From positions 28,542-92,541 of the forward strand of contig CADCTF010000127.1 in the NCBI GenBank assembly GCA_902805655.1: a stretch of DNA of 64,000 nucleotides, given 5' to 3'. The notes beneath the pieces are model-generated. The model did not search any database. It saw only the letters and a program-made list of their open reading frames with translations, and had not been told where the DNA came from. Both the position numbers and the translations under genes were made by a program. The DNA comes from an uncultured Acidimicrobiales bacterium (lineage in GTDB: Bacteria; Actinomycetota; Acidimicrobiia; Acidimicrobiales; CADCTF01). Of the stretch, positions 51,101 through 61,075 are shown in pieces. How positions within the stretch are numbered: the first letter of the stretch is position 1; every line of letters begins with the position of its first letter.

Positions 51101-52183
51101 GTGAAGCGCTTCCCCCTCGCAGTCATCACGCTCGGCCTTGGCCTCGGTCTCCTTGCCGCGTGCGGGTCGGACACCCCTGTCGACCCACCCGCGTCAGCCG
51201 GCAGCACATCGACCACCACCACCACCGGCGCCGCTCCGGCGGGTGGCGCCTCCTCCACTTCGGTGCCCACCGGGCCGGTGCGGCTCGAGGCGCAGGACGT
51301 GGCCACCGGTCTGGACACCGTCTGGGGGCTGGCGTGGGATCCGGCAGGGGCGCTCTGGTGGACAGAGCGCGGAGGCACCTTGACCAAGCAGGGCAGCCGG
51401 CCCATCACCATCGGCGGCGTGTCCCAGCAGGGCGAGAGCGGGTTGATGGGTCTCGAGTTCGATCGGGACGGCCGCATCTACCTGATGTACACGACCGCCT
51501 CCGACAACCGGATCGTGCGGCGCGAGAGTGACGGCAGCGGTGAGCGTGTCCTGGTGGACGGGCTCCGCAAGGCGGCCATCCACGACGGTGGACGGATCAA
51601 GCTCGGCCCCGACGGCGCTCTCTACGCCGGCACGGGAGACGCCTCGGACACGAGCCTCCCCCAGAACGACTCGAGCCAGAACGGGAAGATCCTCCGCATC
51701 GACCCGCAGTCCGGATCGACCACGAACTTCGCCAAGGGCTACCGGAACTCCCAGGGCCTGTGCTTCGCCCGCGACGGCCGGTTCTTCACGACCGAGCACG
51801 GCCCCTCCCGCGGCGACGAGATCAACCTCATCCGACCCGGGGCGAACGGCGGCTGGCCCGACGAAACAGGCAACGGCATCAAGAACTGGACGCCGACCAT
51901 CGCGCCGGCCGGCTGCGTGGTCTACGAGGCCGACCTGATCCCGCAGTGGAAGGGCTCCCTGCTGTTCGTCACCCTGAAGGAGCAGGACCTGCGGCGCCTG
52001 ACCTTCAACCCGGACGGGTCGGTCGCCGACGAGGAGATCCTCTACGACGAGCAGTGGGGCCGGCTGCGCGACGTGGCGGTCGGGCCCGACGGCGCCGTCT
52101 ACCTCGCCACGTCCAACAAGGACAGCCGAGGCGCCCCGAAGGCCGGCGACGACCGGATCATCCGGCTGGCCCCGGCCCGGTAG
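51101..52183 (+). CDS. Lipoprotein PQQ-dependent sugar dehydrogenase (glucose/sorbosone type)
   Basis: 360 aa from GTG 51101. Lipobox LLAAC at about residue 21 and a Thr-rich linker precede a six-bladed propeller: VWGLAWDPAGALWWTERGG, GESGLMGLEFDRDGRIYLMYT, IHDGGRIKLGPDGALYAGTGD, KGYRNSQGLCFARDGRFFTTEHGPSRGDEINLI and WGRLRDVAVGPDGAVYLAT. These are the GSDH motifs of soluble aldose sugar dehydrogenases, which oxidise aldoses with PQQ. The enzyme is anchored outside the membrane. PQQ biosynthesis genes are not in the window. Confidence 0.88.
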   Translation: MKRFPLAVITLGLGLGLLAACGSDTPVDPPASAGSTSTTTTTGAAPAGGASSTSVPTGPVRLEAQDVATGLDTVWGLAWDPAGALWWTERGGTLTKQGSRPITIGGVSQQGESGLMGLEFDRDGRIYLMYTTASDNRIVRRESDGSGERVLVDGLRKAAIHDGGRIKLGPDGALYAGTGDASDTSLPQNDSSQNGKILRIDPQSGSTTNFAKGYRNSQGLCFARDGRFFTTEHGPSRGDEINLIRPGANGGWPDETGNGIKNWTPTIAPAGCVVYEADLIPQWKGSLLFVTLKEQDLRRLTFNPDGSVADEEILYDEQWGRLRDVAVGPDGAVYLATSNKDSRGAPKAGDDRIIRLAPAR

Positions 52184-52199
52184 CCCCTAGCCTGACGCC

Positions 52200-53207
52200 G
52201 TGCCACGCCGATCGACTGCCGCCGCCCTCCTTGCGCTCACCCTGGCCGGCGCGTGTGGTGACAAGGACCCCACAGGCCAGGTCGCAGCCGCCGACTCGCC
52301 CTCGTCGACCTCCTCGTCCACCTCGACGCCGACATCGACCACGACCACCACCGCAGCACCGGCGACCACCTCCACCACGCCGATCCCCTCTCCCCCCACG
52401 ACGGTCGTCGCACCGGCCACGACCACAGCCGCGGCGCCACCCGCCGCGCCGGCCCCATCGCCGGCGGCGCCCGTTCGCCCGACATCGCTCGGGGCTGAGG
52501 CGGCACGATTGGCGGGTCAGCTCCAGACCGCCCACGCCACCATCACCGACCCGGGGGCGCCGGCGGACGCGATCGCGGCGGCTGCGCACCTCGAGCAGCA
52601 GGTGTTTCGCCTCGTCGTCAACCAGCCGGACCTGGTCGGGCCCTTCTCCGCCGCCGTCCCGGCCGAGCTGCGGGCCTACGCCGAAGGGAACGTCACCGCC
52701 GGCACGCGCCTGCGGGCGATGACCACTCGGCCGCGCGAGACGTTCCCCGACTGGCGCATCGTCCCACCGGCGCCGGCCGGCGAGCTGCTCGGCTACTACA
52801 AGCAGGCGGAGGCGACCTACGGCGTGCCGTGGGCCTATCTCGCCGGCATCCACCTGGTGGAGACCCGGATGGGCCGCATCCGCGGCCTCAGCTCAGCCGG
52901 TGCGCAGGGTCCGATGCAGTTCATGCCGGCGACCTGGGCCGCCTTCGGACAAGGTGACGTCAACGACAACCGCGACGCCATCATGGCCGCCGCCCGCTAC
53001 CTGAAGCGGAACGGCGCTCCCGACAACATGCGCAACGCGCTGTGGAACTACAACCACGACAACCGGTACGTCGATGCGGTGCAGCTCTACGCGCTGCAGA
53101 TGCAGGCGGACGAGCGGAGCTACTACGGCTACCACGGCTGGCAGGTGTACTACGTCATGGTCGGCGGAGACGCCCTGCTGCACGAGGGCTGGTCGAAGGC
53201 CGGCTGA
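52200..53207 (+). CDS. Lytic transglycosylase-like lipoprotein
   Basis: 335 aa from GTG 52200. Lipobox LAGAC (residues 15-19), then ~80 residues of Thr/Ser/Pro/Ala, a helical segment, and an SLT domain from about residue 195: GVPWAYLAGIHLVETRMGRIRGLSSAGAQGPMQFMPATWAAFGQGDVND, with the catalytic Glu in VETRMG and the AQGPMQFMP motif. It should cleave glycan strands of peptidoglycan from an anchored position. Its stop codon lies inside a bidirectional hairpin shared with convergent gltA. Confidence 0.88.
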   Translation: MPRRSTAAALLALTLAGACGDKDPTGQVAAADSPSSTSSSTSTPTSTTTTTAAPATTSTTPIPSPPTTVVAPATTTAAAPPAAPAPSPAAPVRPTSLGAEAARLAGQLQTAHATITDPGAPADAIAAAAHLEQQVFRLVVNQPDLVGPFSAAVPAELRAYAEGNVTAGTRLRAMTTRPRETFPDWRIVPPAPAGELLGYYKQAEATYGVPWAYLAGIHLVETRMGRIRGLSSAGAQGPMQFMPATWAAFGQGDVNDNRDAIMAAARYLKRNGAPDNMRNALWNYNHDNRYVDAVQLYALQMQADERSYYGYHGWQVYYVMVGGDALLHEGWSKAG

Positions 53208-53230
53208 GCACCGGCGGCTGCCGGTGCTCA
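53205..53230. terminator. Hairpin terminator between transglycosylase and gltA
   Basis: A perfect 11-bp inverted repeat, TGAGCACCGGC-GGCT-GCCGGTGCTCA, begins with the transglycosylase stop codon and lies 26 bp from the gltA stop. It can serve both convergent genes. There is no T-tract. Confidence 0.7.
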
Positions 53231-53256
53231 GGGCATCAGGTGCCGTGCCTAGGCGC

Positions 53257-54528
53257 TCAGGGGCGCTGGTCGAGCGGCACGTAGCTCCGCTCGTCGGCGC
53301 CGATGTAGAGCTGGCGGGGCCGGGTGATCTTCTGGTCCTGGTCGAGCAGCTCGACCCAGTGCGCGAGCCACCCGGACATGCGGGGGATGGCGAACAGCAC
53401 GGTGAACATCTCGATCGGGAAGCCCATGGCCTGGTAGATCAGGCCTGAGTAGAAGTCGACGTTCGGGTACAGCCGGCGGCTGATGAAGTACTCGTCGCTC
53501 AGCGCCACCTCTTCGAGCTTCAAGGCGATGTCGAGCAGCGGGTTCTTGCCGGTGACCTCGAACACCTCGTCCGCGGTCTTCTTGATGATGGAAGCGCGAG
53601 GGTCGTAGTTCTTGTAGACGCGGTGGCCGAAGCCGAAGATGCGCCCCTTGCCGGCCTTGACGTCCTCTACGAAGGCGGGGACGTTCTCGATCGAGCCGAT
53701 CTCGGTGAGCATGTGGATCACCTGCTCGTTCGCTCCACCGTGGCGCGGCCCGTAGAGGGCGGCCGCCGCGCCGGCGGCGGCCGAGTACGGGTCGGCGTGG
53801 GCCGAGGCGATCGTGCGCATCGCGGTGGTGCCGCAGTTCTGCTCGTGGTCGGCGTGGAGGATGAACAGGATGTCCATGGCCCGGGCCAGCACGGGGTTGG
53901 CCTCGAAGCGGGGCTCGGCGATCTTCCACATCATCGACAGGAAGTTGGTCGGGAAGTCGAGCGAGTTGTCCGGGTAGATGAAGGGCTGGCCGACGCTGAA
54001 GCGGTGGCAGGCAGCAGCCAGGGTCGGCATCTTGGCGATCAGCCGCACGATCTGCTTCTGCCGGCTCGACGGGTCGTCGATCTCCTTGGCCTCCGGGTAG
54101 AAGGTGGAGAGGGCGGCGATCGCCGATACCAACATGCCCATGGGGTGGGCGTCGTAGTGGAAGCCCTCGAGGAACCGCTTCCGCATGTTCTCGTGGATGA
54201 AGGTGTGGCGCGTGATGTCGCGGACCCACTCCTCGTGCTCGGTCGGGTTCGGCAGGTTCCCATGGATCAGGAGGTAGGCGACCTCGAGGTACGTGGAGTG
54301 CTCGGCCAGCTGCTCGATCGGGTACCCGCGATAGCGAAGGATGCCCGCGTCCCCGTCGAGGTAGGTGATGGAGGACTCGCAGGCGGCGGTGGCCATGAAG
54401 GCCTCGTCGAAGAACCAGATCCCCGGGGCGTGCTTGCGCCAGATGTCGGCCGACACGCCCCCGTTCTCGATCGGTACCTCGAAGCTGTCGCCCGTGCGGT
54501 TGTCGGTGATCGTGAAGGTGTCGGCCAC
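53257..54528 (-). CDS. gltA: Citrate synthase
   Basis: 423 aa hexameric-type citrate synthase: condenses acetyl-CoA and oxaloacetate. It has the N-terminal beta-rich domain (TFTITDNRTGDSFEVPIENG), then GYPIEQLAEHSTYLEVAYLL, catalytic His in FILHADHEQNCGTTAMR, His in ALYGPRHGGANEQVI, FGFGHRVYKNYDPRA, and catalytic Asp in NVDFYSGLIYQAMG. All three catalytic residues are present. Convergent with the transglycosylase. Confidence 0.96.
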   Translation of the reverse strand: MADTFTITDNRTGDSFEVPIENGGVSADIWRKHAPGIWFFDEAFMATAACESSITYLDGDAGILRYRGYPIEQLAEHSTYLEVAYLLIHGNLPNPTEHEEWVRDITRHTFIHENMRKRFLEGFHYDAHPMGMLVSAIAALSTFYPEAKEIDDPSSRQKQIVRLIAKMPTLAAACHRFSVGQPFIYPDNSLDFPTNFLSMMWKIAEPRFEANPVLARAMDILFILHADHEQNCGTTAMRTIASAHADPYSAAAGAAAALYGPRHGGANEQVIHMLTEIGSIENVPAFVEDVKAGKGRIFGFGHRVYKNYDPRASIIKKTADEVFEVTGKNPLLDIALKLEEVALSDEYFISRRLYPNVDFYSGLIYQAMGFPIEMFTVLFAIPRMSGWLAHWVELLDQDQKITRPRQLYIGADERSYVPLDQRP

Positions 54529-54606
54529 GTCTTGCGATGCTATCGACGCCCGCAGCCCTGCGATGCACTCGGCCGGCCGGCGCCGGGGCCGCGCGGAATG
54601 GTGGCG

Positions 54607-56319
54607 TCAGGCGAAGCGCGAGTTGCTCAGTAGCTCCATCACCGCGTCCAGCCGGTTCCAGGAGAGGGTCATCGCGGTGGCGTCCCCGTCCACACCCTGA
54701 AGCATGGGCTCCAGCCGGGCTCTCGCTTCGTTCTTGGTCATCGGGTCGCCCCGCCGGCGGGCGGCATCGATGAGCGCATCCCGGAGCACGTTGCGGATCT
54801 TGCTGTGCGGGCGCTCGGTCAACATCGCCGCCGCTCGCCGGCCAGAGGCCAGCTGCTCTCCGTCCACCCGGGTGGCCACCACGATGGCGAGGTCGTTCGT
54901 GGGCGCACTGCGCAAGTAGCGCAGGCGGTACTTCGCCTCCAGGCTCCGCTGCAACCGGTGCTGCCCCACCTCGCCGGCCAGGTTGGGGTGCCGGTTGGGC
55001 ACGAGCACCGCCACCGCCGGGGCGTGGACGGCGAGCAGCACGCGAAGCAGCAGGGGGCCCGGGTCGTGGCGGAGGTCGACGATCGCCGCCCCCGGCGCCG
55101 GCCGGTTCTGCGGCTGCGGCAAGGGCGGCGCCAACCGTTCGGACAGCGCGATGCCGTTCACGCCTTCGGGGAGCCCGCTCGCCCACCGAGATCCGACCGC
55201 ATCGGTGAGCCCGAAGCCCGACGCGGTGGCCGCCTCGACGAGCGCCTCCTGCGTCGCACGGGCCAGGTCGCCGTGGGCGGCCTCGATCGATTCGGTGCCG
55301 TGGGTGTAGAGCACGGCGGACGCAGCACTCCCGCCTCGGGGCCGACTGCTGGCCCGCGCCGGGCGCAGGATGTAGAGGTTGCTGGCGCTGCCCACGGCCT
55401 GAGCACCCTCGTAGCGGTTGAACGCCGGGTGGACCGCCTCGTACACGAGCCCGAGCTCTTGGAGCGCGTCCTCCACCTTGGCGCCGAGGGCAGGCTGGTC
55501 CCCGTAGCCGTAGGCGAGGACGAGGCGACCGTGCTGCGCGTTGGCTAGGGACTCGAGGGCCCGCGCTGCGAAGAGGCGGACACCGTCCCGTGTGTACGGC
55601 GGATCCGTCACCACCAGATCGGCCCACCCCCTCATTGCGTCGGGCAGCGCGGCCCGGAGGTCTGCGAAGAGGCACCGCACCTTCCAGCCGTGCGCCACGG
55701 CCGAGGTCTCGATGTGGTCGAGCACGTCGTCATCGATGTCCACGACCGTGATGTCCGCATCGGGCTGCACGGCAGCCAGCGCGAGGGAGGTGAGGTCGTG
55801 GTCGCCGACGAAGAGCACGCGCCCACCCGCCAAGGTGAAGCCGGCCTCGAGGAAGAGCGCCCGGCGCACCACCGTCTCCGGCGTGGCCGCCACGTGGTCG
55901 AGGTGGCGCTTGGCTTGCGGCGCCCGGGCCACCAGGTCGGAGACGAGCGCGAGGAGGTCCACGGGGAGGGGCTGGATCCCGGGCACGACGAAGGCGGCCG
56001 GGTTGGAGCTCGTGCGGGCATCCAACCGCAGCGCGGCGCGATAACGAGGTGCCCGGTCGGGGCGCAACCGCCACCCGTCACCGCACGGCTCGAGGTCATC
56101 GCCGAAGGCCTGCACCAACGCCTCCACCGCTCGCAACGGGAGGGCCGACGAGCGCACCAGGTCCGGCATCGAGCGGCACCCGGAGAGGAGCTCGGAGACA
56201 GCCGTGAGCAGCGGCGCGGCCACCGCGCGCCGCTCGGAGACGAGAGCCGAGACGGCCTCCAGGGCTCCGACGGGGCCGGGGGCCGGCTCGGGCTCCTGCG
56301 CCTTCCGGGGTTCGATCAC
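54607..56319 (-). CDS. BpsA-like branched-chain polyamine synthase with large C-terminal extension
   Basis: 570 aa. Residues ~20-85 form a winged-helix-like module (LLSGCRSMPDLVRSSALPLRAVEALVQAFGDDLEPCGDGWRL). Residues ~140-330 are the PF01861/BpsA aminopropyltransferase domain: AETVV-type entry, GDHD (172-175) with ITVVDIDDDVLDHI, and TDPPYT (238-243), the active-site motif of N4-bis(aminopropyl)spermidine synthase. Residues ~345-570 have no domain I recognise: alternating strands (AAIVDLRHDPGPLLLRVLLAVHAPAVAVLVPNRHP) and a helical end. Archaeal and thermophile BpsA is ~350 aa, so this is a fused form. It lacks an adjacent spermidine synthase. Confidence 0.72.
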   Translation of the reverse strand: MIEPRKAQEPEPAPGPVGALEAVSALVSERRAVAAPLLTAVSELLSGCRSMPDLVRSSALPLRAVEALVQAFGDDLEPCGDGWRLRPDRAPRYRAALRLDARTSSNPAAFVVPGIQPLPVDLLALVSDLVARAPQAKRHLDHVAATPETVVRRALFLEAGFTLAGGRVLFVGDHDLTSLALAAVQPDADITVVDIDDDVLDHIETSAVAHGWKVRCLFADLRAALPDAMRGWADLVVTDPPYTRDGVRLFAARALESLANAQHGRLVLAYGYGDQPALGAKVEDALQELGLVYEAVHPAFNRYEGAQAVGSASNLYILRPARASSRPRGGSAASAVLYTHGTESIEAAHGDLARATQEALVEAATASGFGLTDAVGSRWASGLPEGVNGIALSERLAPPLPQPQNRPAPGAAIVDLRHDPGPLLLRVLLAVHAPAVAVLVPNRHPNLAGEVGQHRLQRSLEAKYRLRYLRSAPTNDLAIVVATRVDGEQLASGRRAAAMLTERPHSKIRNVLRDALIDAARRRGDPMTKNEARARLEPMLQGVDGDATAMTLSWNRLDAVMELLSNSRFA

Positions 56320-56509
56320 GCCGATCGCAGCCTACGGTTCCGACCTGAGCTTGCCTGCCCGTGCCGGTCGAGGCGCCACGGGCCGATTCCCGCTCCCGGC
56401 GTTGCGGCCTCTACTCTGGGTCCACGGAGCCGCCGGGCTCCGGCAGCACCCGTAGGCGTTCGCCGCTCCTCGCGCGGCTGGTCGTCGTGCCGAGGATGGG
56501 AGAGAGCTC

Positions 56510-56788
56510 ATGGCTTCACAACGGAGCAGCTTCAGCAAGTTGCAGCGTGAGCGCGACAAGCAGGCCAAGGCCACAGCCAAGCGGGAGAAGCGCCAGGACC
56601 GCTCCAAGGGCGGCGACGAAGAGGTCGAGACCGAGCTCGACGTCGTCGGTGACGGCAGCGAGATCAGCCCCGGTGACCTCCTGAAGATGGTGGAGACGCT
56701 GCACCGCGACTTCGAGGACAAGAAGATCGACCTCGAGACCTTCGAGGAGAAGAAGACCGAGCTGCTCGGGCGCATTCGCGTCGACTGA
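56510..56788 (+). CDS. Small highly charged coiled-coil protein
   Basis: 92 aa with GGGAGAGAG before ATG. The N-terminus is basic (FSKLQRERDKQAKATAKREKRQDRSKGG), the middle acidic, and the C-terminus an amphipathic helix (LLKMVETLHRDFEDKKIDLETFEEKKTELLGRI) that could dimerise. No family is recognised. The charge pattern suggests a nucleic-acid- or ribosome-associated role, which is speculation. Confidence 0.7.
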   Translation: MASQRSSFSKLQRERDKQAKATAKREKRQDRSKGGDEEVETELDVVGDGSEISPGDLLKMVETLHRDFEDKKIDLETFEEKKTELLGRIRVD

Positions 56789-56808
56789 GCGCTCCGCTCG
56801 GCATCTCC

Positions 56809-57843
56809 TCAGCGCAGGTGCTCTGACGGCTCGCTCGGAGCCGAGAGCTCGAACGCCTTGGCGATGAGCTCGTAGCTTCGCCGCCGGGCCTGATGGTCGT
56901 GGACGATCGTCACGATCACCACCTCGTCGGCCCCGTGGGCCTCGGCCAGCTCCTCGATCTGCGTCCGCACCTCGTAGGGCCCGCCGAGGATCAGGCGGCC
57001 GGGCGGACGGAGCAGGTTGCGTGACGTCCGAGGGTCCTCGGGCGGCTCGGCCAGGGCCTCGGCGACGGATGGTACGGGGCCGGGCCGGCCGGCTGCCCGC
57101 CGCCTGCGCCACACCCGGGAGCTCAGCGCGAGTCGCTCGGCATCGTCGTCGTCCTCGCCGCAGATCACGCTGACCGCCAGCGCCACCCTCGGCTCCCCGC
57201 CATCCCTCCGGTCGAACGAGGCCCGGTACTGGGCGGTGACCTGCTCGCTGTCGGCCGGGCTGATGAAGTGGGCATGGCAGAACGGGACCGCCAGGTGGGC
57301 GGCGTAGGCCGCGCTGAACCCGCTGGAGCCGAGCAACCAGAGCTCCGGCCCGCCGGGGGCCTGCGGTGACGGGTCGATCGCCGCGAACGGGTGCCCAGGG
57401 GCGAAGCGCCCCTCCAAGAAGCCGATCAGCTCGCCCAGCTGACGGGGGAAGTCGTCCTCCCCGGCCGAGCCGTGGTCCGGCCGAAGGGCGCGGGCCGTCA
57501 GCTGGTCGCTCCCCGGCGCCCGGCCGATGCCCAGGTCGATGCGGTGGGGGAAGAGCGCGTGCAGCACGCGGAAGTTCTCGACGACCTTCAACGGGCTGTA
57601 GTGGGAGAGCATCACGCCACCGCTGCCGACCCGGATCCGGCGAGTGGCCGCCGCCACCTGGCCGATCAGGATCTCGGGGCTCGAGCCGGCGAGGGACGTG
57701 CTGTTGTGGTGCTCGGCCAACCAGTAGCGCGTGTAGCCCAGCTCGTCGGCGTGGGCGGCCAGGTCGATCGAGTTCCGGAGGGCGTCGCCCGGCGTGGAGC
57801 CGCTGGGTATCGGGGACTGGTCGAGCACGCTCAGGCTCAGCAC
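56809..57843 (-). CDS. Luciferase-like (LLM) flavin-dependent oxidoreductase
   Basis: 344 aa from GTG 57843. TIM-barrel family marks: LSLSVLDQSPIPSGSTPGDALRNSIDLAAHADELGYTRYWLAEHHN at the start, IRVGSGGVMLSHYSPLKVVENFRVLHALFPHRIDLGIGRAPGSD, WLLGSSGFSAAYAAHLAVPFCHAHFI, and LILGGPYEVRTQIEELAEAHGADEVVIVT. This is the MsnO8-type subgroup that uses reduced FMN or F420. Substrate unknown. The frame extends 85 codons upstream antisense to the RNB gene, which is not credible. Confidence 0.88.
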   Translation of the reverse strand: MLSLSVLDQSPIPSGSTPGDALRNSIDLAAHADELGYTRYWLAEHHNSTSLAGSSPEILIGQVAAATRRIRVGSGGVMLSHYSPLKVVENFRVLHALFPHRIDLGIGRAPGSDQLTARALRPDHGSAGEDDFPRQLGELIGFLEGRFAPGHPFAAIDPSPQAPGGPELWLLGSSGFSAAYAAHLAVPFCHAHFISPADSEQVTAQYRASFDRRDGGEPRVALAVSVICGEDDDDAERLALSSRVWRRRRAAGRPGPVPSVAEALAEPPEDPRTSRNLLRPPGRLILGGPYEVRTQIEELAEAHGADEVVIVTIVHDHQARRRSYELIAKAFELSAPSEPSEHLR

Positions 57844-57913
57844 CCGGGGATCGTACGGGGCCGCTAGACACTTCAGTGATGGATCACGCCTCCAGCCGAC
57901 GCCGTCCCGCCTG

Positions 57914-59338
57914 ATGCCGGTCGTACCGGTTCGGCTCGACCCGCGGGTCGATCTGGCCCAGGGCTTCGACGCCATACGGGCCGAGCTCGCCGTGCCGGAC
58001 GAGTTCCCCACCGATGTGCTGGCCGAGGCCGGCGAGGCGGCTCGCCGGGGGCCTGAGCCGCGAGCCACCCTCGACCTCCGGGAGATCCCCTTCTTCACCG
58101 TCGACCCCCTGGGAAGTCGAGACCTGGACCAGGCCGTCGCCCTCGAGCGGGACGGGTCGGGCTACCTCGTGCGGTACGCCATCGCCGACGTCAGCGCCTT
58201 CGTCCGTCCCGGCGGGCCCATCGACCTGGAGGCACGCCGGCGGGTCGTGACGATCTACCTCCCCGACCGGCGCACGCCGTTGCACCCGCCGGAGCTGAGC
58301 GAGGGAGCGGCCAGCCTGCTGCCGGGCGAGGACCGCCAGGCGCTCGTGTGGCACCTGCGCCTCGACGGGGCCGGCGCCCTGGTGGACGCCCGAGTGGAGC
58401 GGGCGCTGGTGCGGAGCCGTCGGGCATGGAGCTACGCGGAGGCGCAGGCCTCGCTCGAGGCGGGCACCGCGGAGGAGCCACTGGTGCTGCTGGCCGAGGT
58501 GGGGCGGCTTCGAGAGCAGGAGGAGGCCGACCGGGGCGGCATCAGCCTCAACGTGCCGGAGCAGATCGTCGTCGAGGCGGCCGGCACCTTCCAGGTCGGG
58601 TACCGGGCGCCGTTGCCCGTCGAAGGCTGGAACGCCCAGATCTCGCTGCTCACCGGCATGGCGGCGGCGGCGATCATGCGCGAAGGGGCCGTCGGCATCC
58701 TCCGTACCCTGCCCGCGCCCGACCAGGGCGCCATCGACATGGTGCGCCGCCGGGCCCGTGCCCTGAGCGTGCCGTGGCCCGAGTCCGGCGGGTACCAGGC
58801 CTTCGTGCGCGCCCTCGACGCGCGCGTGCCGGACCATGCCGTACTACTGGTGCAGTCGGCCCGGCTCCTGCGCGGCGCAGGCTACGTGGCCTTCGACGGT
58901 GAGGTGCCGCCCGACAGTGACCATGCAGCTGTTGCTGCTCCGTACGCCCACGTCACCGCCCCGCTGCGGCGGCTGGTCGACCGCTTCGGCAACGAGGTGG
59001 TGCTGGCGCTGTGTGCCGGCGGCCGCCCGCCGGCCTGGGTCACCGATGCCCTCCCGGAGGTACCGGCCCTCATGCAGCTGGGGCGCCAGCGCGAGGGCGC
59101 AGCCGACCGCATGAGCGTCGATCTGCTCGAAGCCGTGACCCTCTCGGCCCGGGTCGGCTCGACGGTGCACGCCCTGGTGACCAACGTCTCCAAGGGCAAG
59201 GCCCAGGTGCAGGTGGTGCACCCGGCCGTGGTGGCCACGGTGGACGGGGCGGATCTGGCCCTCGGTGACGAGGTGCGGCTTCGCGTCGCGTCAGCCGACC
59301 CGTTGACCCGGCGGGTCGTGCTCGAGCCGGTGCGCTGA
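57914..59338 (+). CDS. RNB-domain 3'-5' exoribonuclease (RNase II/R family, short form)
   Basis: 474 aa from ATG 57914. The RNB core begins [21 protein letters not shown], the metal-binding cluster of RNase II (three Asp kept; the fourth acidic position is Gln, as I recall for the short actinobacterial group). [23 protein letters not shown] and [23 protein letters not shown] follow, the latter containing the TSPLRRYxD motif variant. A short C-terminal OB segment replaces S1. It lacks the N-terminal cold-shock domains. Probable RNA turnover enzyme, first of a run with maf and dusB. Confidence 0.85.
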   Translation: MPVVPVRLDPRVDLAQGFDAIRAELAVPDEFPTDVLAEAGEAARRGPEPRATLDLREIPFFTVDPLGSRDLDQAVALERDGSGYLVRYAIADVSAFVRPGGPIDLEARRRVVTIYLPDRRTPLHPPELSEGAASLLPGEDRQALVWHLRLDGAGALVDARVERALVRSRRAWSYAEAQASLEAGTAEEPLVLLAEVGRLREQEEADRGGISLNVPEQIVVEAAGTFQVGYRAPLPVEGWNAQISLLTGMAAAAIMREGAVGILRTLPAPDQGAIDMVRRRARALSVPWPESGGYQAFVRALDARVPDHAVLLVQSARLLRGAGYVAFDGEVPPDSDHAAVAAPYAHVTAPLRRLVDRFGNEVVLALCAGGRPPAWVTDALPEVPALMQLGRQREGAADRMSVDLLEAVTLSARVGSTVHALVTNVSKGKAQVQVVHPAVVATVDGADLALGDEVRLRVASADPLTRRVVLEPVR

Positions 59339-59378
59339 GGTCGAGCCCGCGAGGGCCAGGTGCCACCATGGCTGGGCC

Positions 59379-59969
59379 ATGCCGCCCCGCCTGATCCTCG
59401 CATCCGCCTCGCCGGCCCGCCTGGCCCTGCTCCGCAACGCCGGTCTGGCCCCCGAGGTGATGGTGAGCGGGGTGGACGAGGACGGCCTCGACCATCTGGC
59501 GCCGGCGGACATGGCCCTCGAGCTGGCCCAGCTGAAGGCCGCGGCCGTCGCCGCCCGGCTGGACGACGGGCTGGTGGTGGGCTGTGACTCGGTGCTCGAG
59601 CTGGACGGCCGGGCCCACGGCAAGCCGAGCACCGCCGAGGAGGCGACTGCTCGCTGGACGCACATGCGCGGGCGCTCGGGCGTCCTGCTGACGGGCCACT
59701 GCGTGATCGACGTCGCCTCGGGGCGCGCCTCGTCCGCCGTGGCCTCCACGGTCGTCCACTTCGGCTCCCCGACCGACACCGAGGTGGGCGCCTACGTGGC
59801 GACGGGAGAGCCGCTCGGAGTGGCGGGAGCCTTCACCCTGCAGGGTCGCTCGGCCCCGTTCATCGACGGCATCGAGGGTGACGCCGGGAACGTGATCGGC
59901 CTCTCCCTCCCCCTCCTGCGCCGGCTCCTGAGCGAGGTCGACGTCTCGATCCTCGAGCTGTGGTCGTGA
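59379..59969 (+). CDS. maf: Maf-like nucleoside triphosphate pyrophosphatase
   Basis: 196 aa. [31 protein letters not shown] is the family opening, although the usual basic residue after SASP is Ala here. [25 protein letters not shown] supplies the catalytic acid, and [31 protein letters not shown] closes the substrate site. Members hydrolyse dTTP/UTP or modified nucleotides to monophosphates. Its 3' end overlaps dusB by 10 bp. Confidence 0.9.
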   Translation: MPPRLILASASPARLALLRNAGLAPEVMVSGVDEDGLDHLAPADMALELAQLKAAAVAARLDDGLVVGCDSVLELDGRAHGKPSTAEEATARWTHMRGRSGVLLTGHCVIDVASGRASSAVASTVVHFGSPTDTEVGAYVATGEPLGVAGAFTLQGRSAPFIDGIEGDAGNVIGLSLPLLRRLLSEVDVSILELWS

Positions 59970-61075
59970 AGATCGGTCCGATCGAGGTCGACCCTCCCGT
60001 CGTGCTGGCGCCCATGGCCGGCGTGACCGACCTCTCGTTCCGCCAGCTCTGCCGGGGCTACGGAGCCGGGCTGTACGTCAGCGAGATGATCGCCACGAGA
60101 GCCCTGGTGGAGCGGAACCCCAAGACGCTGCACATGCTGGCCTCGGACGACCAGGAGCCGTTGCGCAGCGTGCAGCTCTACGGCGTCGACCCGTCCGTCA
60201 CCGGCCGGGCGGTGCGCATGCTGGTGGACGAGATCGGAGTCGACCACGTCGACCTCAACTTCGGTTGCCCGGCGGCCAAGGTCACAGGCAAGGGCGGAGG
60301 GGCCGCTCTGCCCCTGCACCACCTGCTGTTCCGCTCGATCGTGCGGGCCGCAGTGTCTGCCGCCGGAGCCGTGCCGGTGACGGTGAAGCTGCGGATGGGC
60401 GTCGATGCCCACCACCTCACCGCAGTTCCCGCCGGGCGAGCGGCCGAGGAGGAGGGCGCCGCGGCCGTCGCCCTGCACGCCCGCACGGCTGAGCAGCTGT
60501 ACTCAGGACCGGCCCGGTGGGAAGCCATCGCCGAGCTGAAGTCCGCGGTGCGCACAGTGCCTGTGCTCGGGAACGGCGACATCTGGGAGGCGGCCGACGC
60601 CCTGCGGATGATGGCCGAGACGGACTGCGACGGAGTCGTCATCGGGCGCGGCTGCCTCGGGCGTCCGTGGCTGTTCAGGGACCTCGCCGACGCCTTCGCC
60701 GGTCGCTCGCTGCAGACGCCGCCGTCACTGGGCGAGACGGCCTCGCTCGTACAGCGCCATGCAGAGGCCCTGTGCGATGCGTTCGGCGAGGAGGCGGGCA
60801 TGCGCCGCCTCCGCAAGCACACCAGCTGGTACCTCACGGGCTTCCCGGTGGGGGGCGAGCGCCGCCGCTTGCTGTCGAGGGTGGCGACGCTCGAGGAGCT
60901 GGCCACCCTGCTCGGCGACCTCGACCCCGAGGTTCCCTTCCCGCCGGAGGCGCACCGCACCACGAGAGGGCACTCGCACGGACCCCGCCCGGTCGCACTC
61001 CCGGCCGGTTGGCTGGAGTCCGCCGACGACCCCACTCCCCCGGTGGGTGCCAACGACGCCGTCTCAGGCGGCTAA
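59960..61075 (+). CDS. dusB: tRNA-dihydrouridine synthase
   Basis: 371 aa from GTG 59960, overlapping maf. FMN enzyme reducing uridines in t[48 protein letters not shown] with the catalytic Cys, [73 protein letters not shown], and a helical C-terminal domain with [14 protein letters not shown] ~40-residue Pro/Arg-rich tail follows the family's normal end. Stop overlaps the convergent methyltransferase by 4 bp. Confidence 0.92.
   Translation: MVVKIGPIEVDPPVVLAPMAGVTDLSFRQLCRGYGAGLYVSEMIATRALVERNPKTLHMLASDDQEPLRSVQLYGVDPSVTGRAVRMLVDEIGVDHVDLNFGCPAAKVTGKGGGAALPLHHLLFRSIVRAAVSAAGAVPVTVKLRMGVDAHHLTAVPAGRAAEEEGAAAVALHARTAEQLYSGPARWEAIAELKSAVRTVPVLGNGDIWEAADALRMMAETDCDGVVIGRGCLGRPWLFRDLADAFAGRSLQTPPSLGETASLVQRHAEALCDAFGEEAGMRRLRKHTSWYLTGFPVGGERRRLLSRVATLEELATLLGDLDPEVPFPPEAHRTTRGHSHGPRPVALPAGWLESADDPTPPVGANDAVSGG

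Noticed and set aside
53249..55675. 808-codon open frame on the minus strand
   Set aside because: Shadow of citrate synthase and the BpsA-like gene in another frame of the same strand; the real genes carry full motifs.
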